This document shows, piece after piece, positions 14,682 to 17,210 of a DNA stretch of 17,210 bases; positions within the stretch are counted from its first letter, which is position 1; every line of letters begins with the position of its first letter. The position numbers were made by a program, and so were the translations under genes. Source of the DNA: an uncultured Spirochaetaceae bacterium (lineage in GTDB: Bacteria; Spirochaetota; Spirochaetia; Treponematales; UBA12059); contig CALKWG010000061.1 in NCBI GenBank assembly GCA_938004315.1, forward strand, positions 1-17,210, given 5' to 3'. The notes beneath the pieces are model-generated. The model did no database searches. It worked only from the letters and a program-made list of their open reading frames with translations, and had not been told where the DNA came from.

Positions 14682-15242
14682 TCAGGGGCAAGCGGCGCCG
14701 CCGCGGGCGCCGAATAGCTTCCTCAGGCCGATGGCCGCGGCCGCCAAGCCGAGGGCGAAGACGCAGCCGAGTATCACGAAGGCGGCGCGCTCCAGGGCGG
14801 CTTGGCTCGGCGTGAAGCCGGCGACGTTGCCCGCCCCCGCGCTCATCACGATCACCATGGCGGCCAGGGCCGAGCGGGTCGCCTTGCGAATCCCTAAGGC
14901 GGAGGCCGCTAGGATGACGGCCGGAGCGGCCAGCAGCACCTGCGCGATCAGGTCTAGGCCCGTGAGCGAGGCGGCCCAGCCTAGGGCCGAACCTAAGGCG
15001 TTGGCCGCCATGCGCTCGACGCCGAAGCGGAAGGTGTCCTTGTCCTCCGGCGAGAGGACCAGGCCGACGGAGACCGCGCTCCAGATTAGGCTGGTCTTGG
15101 GGAAGACGCGCCATAGGACGACGAAGAAGGTAATGCCTAGGCTCGCCTTTAGGATGTATTCGCGGAACGAAGGGCAGAGGAGGTCGTCGCGCAGGGCGAC
15201 CAAGCACCCCGGCCCCCTCGCTCCGCCGGCTGATGATCTCAT
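14682..15242 (-). CDS. FUSC-like / aromatic acid exporter-type membrane protein
   Basis: 186-residue membrane protein with about five hydrophobic segments (roughly 30-47, 51-64, 80-118, 124-141, 153-174). The block TSLIWSAVSVGLVLSPED followed by FRFGVERMAANALGSALG is the typical start of FUSC/ArAE-type half-transporters (W-x-x-x-S-x-x-L-V-L ... R-x-x-G-x-x-x-G). The C-terminal cytoplasmic domain of the full-length family is absent, as in many small bacterial members. It may move aromatic or amphipathic compounds, and this is inference. The ATG at 15242 has no Shine-Dalgarno site, while TATATT ends 6 nt upstream. It is divergent from the aminopeptidase gene with only 50 bp between start codons. 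Confidence 0.75.
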   Translation of the reverse strand: MRSSAGGARGPGCLVALRDDLLCPSFREYILKASLGITFFVVLWRVFPKTSLIWSAVSVGLVLSPEDKDTFRFGVERMAANALGSALGWAASLTGLDLIAQVLLAAPAVILAASALGIRKATRSALAAMVIVMSAGAGNVAGFTPSQAALERAAFVILGCVFALGLAAAAIGLRKLFGARGGAACP

Positions 15243-15248
15243 GCGTCG

Positions 15249-15254
15249 AATATA
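15249..15254 (-). promoter_or_regulatory. -10 element of the FUSC-like gene (leaderless)
   Basis: TATATT on the minus strand (15254-15249) followed by six bases and the ATG. A weak -35 (AGCCCC or TAGCCC near 15277) is the only candidate. It overlaps the upstream edge of the divergent aminopeptidase promoter. Confidence 0.5.
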
Positions 15255-15256
15255 GA

Positions 15257-15285
15257 TTGACGGCTAGGGCGGGGGCTAGTACGCT
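15257..15285 (+). promoter_or_regulatory. Promoter of the Xaa-Pro aminopeptidase gene (leaderless)
   Basis: TTGACG (15257-15262), 17 bp and TACGCT (15280-15285). The -10 ends 7 nt before the ATG at 15293, and no Shine-Dalgarno site is present (GCTCTGCCCC precedes the start). Confidence 0.5.
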
Positions 15286-15292
15286 CTGCCCC

Positions 15293-16702
15293 ATGTTCGA
15301 AGCACAGGTATACGAAAGCCGGCGCCGCGCGCTGGCGAAGGCCCTCGCCGAAGGCGGCGCCCGGGGCGTGGTCCTCTTCGCCGGCAACGGCGAAGCCCCG
15401 ATGAACTACGCCGACAACTGCTATCGCTTTAGGCAGGACTCCTCCTTCCTCTACTTCTTCGGAATCGCCGAGCCGGGGCTCTGGGCGACCATGGACCTGG
15501 ACGGCGGCGTATCGGCGCTCTACGTCGACGAGCTGTCCGAGGCGGCCCTGGTCTGGACCGGGCCGCGCCCGAGCCCCGCCGAGTTGGCGGCGGCCTGCGC
15601 GGCCGATCGGCACGCGCCCGCGGCCGCCGTCGCCGACGAGCTCCGCGAGGCCGCCGCGAGCTCGCGGCGGGTCCATTACCTCCCGCCCTATCGCGCTGAG
15701 ACCACCATCGAGCTGGCGCGGCTCCTCGGCGTCGATCACGCCGCCGTCGGCCCCGGCGCCTCCATGGCGCTTATACGGGCCGTCGTGGCCCTACGCGAGC
15801 TCAAAGAGCCGCGGGAGATAGCCGAGATCGAAAAGGCCGTCGATATATCGATCGGCATGCACGAGGCCGTCATCGCGGCGGCCAGGCCGGGCATGAGCGA
15901 GGCGGAGCTCATGGCGATAGCCTACGGCCGGGCCTTGGCCGGCGGCGGCATGCCGTCCTTCCCGCCCATAGCCACGGTCCGGGGCGACGTGCTCCATAAC
16001 CACGGCTACGCGGGCTTCCTCCGCGAGGGGGCGGGCTTCCTCCTCGATTGCGGCGCCGAGACGGCCGAGGGCTACGCCGGGGACCTGACGAGCAGCTTCC
16101 CCGTCGGGCGGCGCTTCGATGCCAGGCAAGCAGCCGCTTACGAGCTCGTCCTGCAGGCGGGACGGGCGGCCTCCGCCGCCATGAAGCCCGGCGTCCCCTT
16201 CCTCGAGGCGCACCTGGCCGCTTCGAAGGCCTTGGCGGCCGGGCTGCGCTCGCTCGGCCTCTTAAAGGGCGAGGTCGACGAGGCCGTGGCCGCCGGCGCG
16301 CACGCGCTCTTCTTCCCCCACGGGCTGGGCCACCAGATGGGCCTGGACGTCCATGACATGGAATCCTTAGGCGAGGATAACGTGGGCTACGGCGAGGGCT
16401 TCGAGCGGAGCGCGCTCTTCGGCTACCGAAGCCTCCGCATGGCTAAGCCTTTGAAGGCCGGCATGGTCATGACCGTCGAGCCGGGGCTGTACTTCATAGA
16501 GGGCCTCATAGCCGCCTGGAAACGGGCCGGCCGCCACGAGGCTTATATAAACTACGATGAGGCGGAGCGCTGGGTAGGGACGGGCGGCTTCAGGAACGAA
16601 GAAGATTGGCTCGTCGTAGAAGGCGGCGCGCGGCGCCTAGGCCGCGCCTTCGACAAGGGCCTCGCCGCCATGGAGGCGAGGCGGGCGGCCGCCCTCGAGT
16701 AA
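15293..16702 (+). CDS. pepP: Xaa-Pro aminopeptidase, M24B family (PepP-like)
   Basis: 469-residue cytoplasmic metallopeptidase that removes N-terminal residues preceding proline. The N-terminal AMP_N domain (about 1-130) contains NYADNCYRFRQDSSFLYFFG, and the pita-bread domain follows. The five dinuclear-metal ligands are present: D252 (FLLDCG), D264 (AGDLTSSFP), H347 (PHGLGH), E396 (TVEPGLYF) and E436 (FRNEED). D252 and D264 are 12 apart rather than 11 as in E. coli PepP. A GLDVHD block holds the accessory His. The ATG at 15293 is chosen over the in-frame ATG at 15233 because the latter would add 20 non-family residues and overlap the divergent gene and its promoter. A bidirectional terminator follows the stop by 5 nt. 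Confidence 0.94.
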   Translation: MFEAQVYESRRRALAKALAEGGARGVVLFAGNGEAPMNYADNCYRFRQDSSFLYFFGIAEPGLWATMDLDGGVSALYVDELSEAALVWTGPRPSPAELAAACAADRHAPAAAVADELREAAASSRRVHYLPPYRAETTIELARLLGVDHAAVGPGASMALIRAVVALRELKEPREIAEIEKAVDISIGMHEAVIAAARPGMSEAELMAIAYGRALAGGGMPSFPPIATVRGDVLHNHGYAGFLREGAGFLLDCGAETAEGYAGDLTSSFPVGRRFDARQAAAYELVLQAGRAASAAMKPGVPFLEAHLAASKALAAGLRSLGLLKGEVDEAVAAGAHALFFPHGLGHQMGLDVHDMESLGEDNVGYGEGFERSALFGYRSLRMAKPLKAGMVMTVEPGLYFIEGLIAAWKRAGRHEAYINYDEAERWVGTGGFRNEEDWLVVEGGARRLGRAFDKGLAAMEARRAAALE

Positions 16703-16707
16703 AAAAG

Positions 16708-16731
16708 GACGGGCGCCTCGCGGCGCCCGTC
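16708..16731. terminator. Bidirectional rho-independent terminator
   Basis: GACGGGCGCC (16708-16717) and GGCGCCCGTC (16722-16731) form a perfect 10-bp stem with a TCGC tetraloop. On the minus strand it is followed by CTTTTTTA (16707-16700), a classical T-run, so it strongly terminates the small lipoprotein gene. Rightward, the weaker TTCATCT follows the aminopeptidase gene. The A-run overlaps the aminopeptidase stop codon. Confidence 0.88.
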
Positions 16732-16752
16732 TTCATCTCGGCCTTAGGCCGT

Positions 16753-16911
16753 TTACCAGTCGCCCTCGCCGGTGGCGGCGGAGGTGGCGTCGGACACGGC
16801 GTCCGCCTCTTCGACGATGGCCGTCTCCTCGGCCTTCGGCTCGGAGACGCAGGACGCGGCGAAGAAACCGAACACGACAGCCAGGCTCAGCACGGCGAAT
16901 ATTCTCTTCAT
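16753..16911 (-). CDS. Small acidic lipoprotein, 52 residues
   Basis: Short gene. The predicted signal peptide MKRIFAVLSLAVVFGFFAASC ends in a lipobox (A-A-S, Cys21). The mature part is only 32 residues, with nine acidic residues and one lysine after the cysteine, and ends in GEGDW. The signal start MKRI resembles that of the BMP lipoprotein. AAGGAG lies 6 nt before the ATG, a promoter (TTGCGC, 17 bp, TAATCT) sits upstream, and a strong terminator with a T-run follows, so it is a complete single-gene unit. A CGGCC-TTA-GGCCG mini-hairpin (16739-16751) directly follows the stop. No family is recognised. A role as an entericidin-like or cell-envelope structural lipoprotein is possible but unproven. 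Confidence 0.82.
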   Translation of the reverse strand: MKRIFAVLSLAVVFGFFAASCVSEPKAEETAIVEEADAVSDATSAATGEGDW

Positions 16912-16931
16912 GGCTAACTCCTTATTTTACT

Positions 16932-16960
16932 AGATTACCAATTATCGCCACGAGGCGCAA
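16932..16960 (-). promoter_or_regulatory. Promoter of the small lipoprotein gene
   Basis: On the minus strand TTGCGC (16960-16955), 17 bp and TAATCT (16937-16932), in a locally AT-rich stretch. The predicted start near 16925 leaves a short leader that carries AAGGAG. Confidence 0.55.
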
Positions 16961-16981
16961 GCGCGCGATTATTTGCCGCGG

Positions 16982-16997
16982 CGCGACTACTGTCGCG
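16982..16997 (-). terminator. Hairpin after the rod-binding protein gene
   Basis: CGCGAC and GTCGCG form a 6-bp stem with a 4-nt loop, 6 nt after the stop at 17004. No T-run follows, so it is a weak terminator candidate. Confidence 0.35.
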
Positions 16998-17003
16998 ATG
17001 TGG

Positions 17004-17210
17004 CTATTTGCCGCGAATGAGCTCCAGGTACATTTGGTCGGCCAGGCCGAAGCCGGCGGTCTTGGTCATGTCCTTGGCCCGCTCCTGGTAGAGCATATCC
17101 TCGAAGATCTCCTGGGCGAAGCCGCCGTCTAAGAGGTCGGTCTTGTTGACCGTCGCGCGCATCTCCTTGAGCATCATCTGCACGAAGATCGACTCGAACT
17201 CGCGGCACTG
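17004..17210 (-). CDS. flgJ: Flagellar rod-binding protein (FlgJ N-domain type), C-terminal part only
   Basis: Partial gene, 5' end beyond the contig edge; 68 residues are visible, ending at a TAG (17006-17004). The sequence shows the rod-binding domain pattern: QCREFESIFVQMMLKEMR, then a DGGFAQEIFEDMLYQE stretch, KTAGFGLADQMYLEL and a short basic end. In FlgJ this domain helps assemble the flagellar rod through the peptidoglycan. The protein ends right after the domain, so no C-terminal muramidase domain is attached, as in spirochaetes and other phyla with single-domain rod-binding proteins. Its presence implies a flagellated organism and a flagellar locus to the right of the window. Confidence 0.83.
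   Translation of the reverse strand, partial: QCREFESIFVQMMLKEMRATVNKTDLLDGGFAQEIFEDMLYQERAKDMTKTAGFGLADQMYLELIRGK

Noticed and set aside
15233..15292. Upstream ATG for the aminopeptidase
   Set aside because: Would add 20 residues unlike the family and overlap the divergent gene start and both promoters.
14485..15387. 300-codon open frame on the minus strand
   Set aside because: Out-of-frame shadow of the FUSC-like gene and its neighbours. It spans the divergent promoter region and is Arg/Pro-rich without motifs.
16606..16917. 103-codon plus-strand frame
   Set aside because: Runs over the aminopeptidase end, the bidirectional terminator and antisense to the small lipoprotein gene, with low-complexity Arg/Gly product.
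16987..17208. 73-codon minus-strand frame at the right edge
   Set aside because: A different frame of the same DNA encodes the recognisable FlgJ-type rod-binding domain.

Overview
The window is an end piece of a metagenome-type or draft assembly contig from a GC-rich bacterium (by eye about two thirds G+C). The best guess is a free-living or gut spirochaete. The reasons are a BMP/PnrA-type lipoprotein with its RbsA-like ABC transporter, two lipoproteins with relaxed lipoboxes (T-L-S-C and A-A-S-C), a plant/spirochaete-flavoured Aat-family protein, a flagellar rod-binding protein (FlgJ type), and sensor and diguanylate cyclase proteins of the usual environmental kind. The phylum call is inference. 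The first 49 bases are not genomic: they match the Illumina TruSeq universal adapter with one mismatch.

Left part (50-8076). An Aat-like leucyl/phenylalanyl-tRNA-protein transferase gene runs leftward and is cut by the adapter. Divergent from it, a sigma70-type promoter drives a BMP-family lipoprotein. A strong GC hairpin follows, then an apparently leaderless gene for the transporter ATPase, two permease genes, and three tightly packed passenger genes: an NfsB-like nitroreductase, a MacroD/YmdB-type macrodomain protein and a YcaQ/AlkX-type DNA glycosylase. This reads as nucleoside (or related) uptake coupled to nucleotide and DNA housekeeping.

Middle (8077-12584). An orphan HisKA_2-type sensor kinase (+) converges on a secernin-like C69 peptidase (-) with overlapping stop codons. 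The peptidase is divergent from a membrane CHASE4-HAMP-GGDEF diguanylate cyclase (+), which converges on a ferritin gene (-) with a hairpin between them.

Right part (12687-17210). A leftward group holds a FUSC-like membrane protein, a tocopherol-cyclase-family protein and a TM1586-type nitroreductase. Divergent from it, only 50 bp away, is an M24B Xaa-Pro aminopeptidase. After a bidirectional terminator come a 52-residue lipoprotein gene (-) and, at the contig edge, the C-terminal end of a flagellar rod-binding (FlgJ-like) gene (-).

The most notable signal is regulatory rather than a single gene. Six genes (starts at 1908, 10270, 10403, 13547, 15242, 15293) lack a Shine-Dalgarno sequence and instead carry a -10-like hexamer ending 6-8 nt before the ATG, the arrangement expected for leaderless mRNAs. 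The other genes mostly have good Shine-Dalgarno sites. No tRNA, rRNA, CRISPR array, insertion sequence or prophage was seen, and no gene-free stretch exceeds 300 bp.
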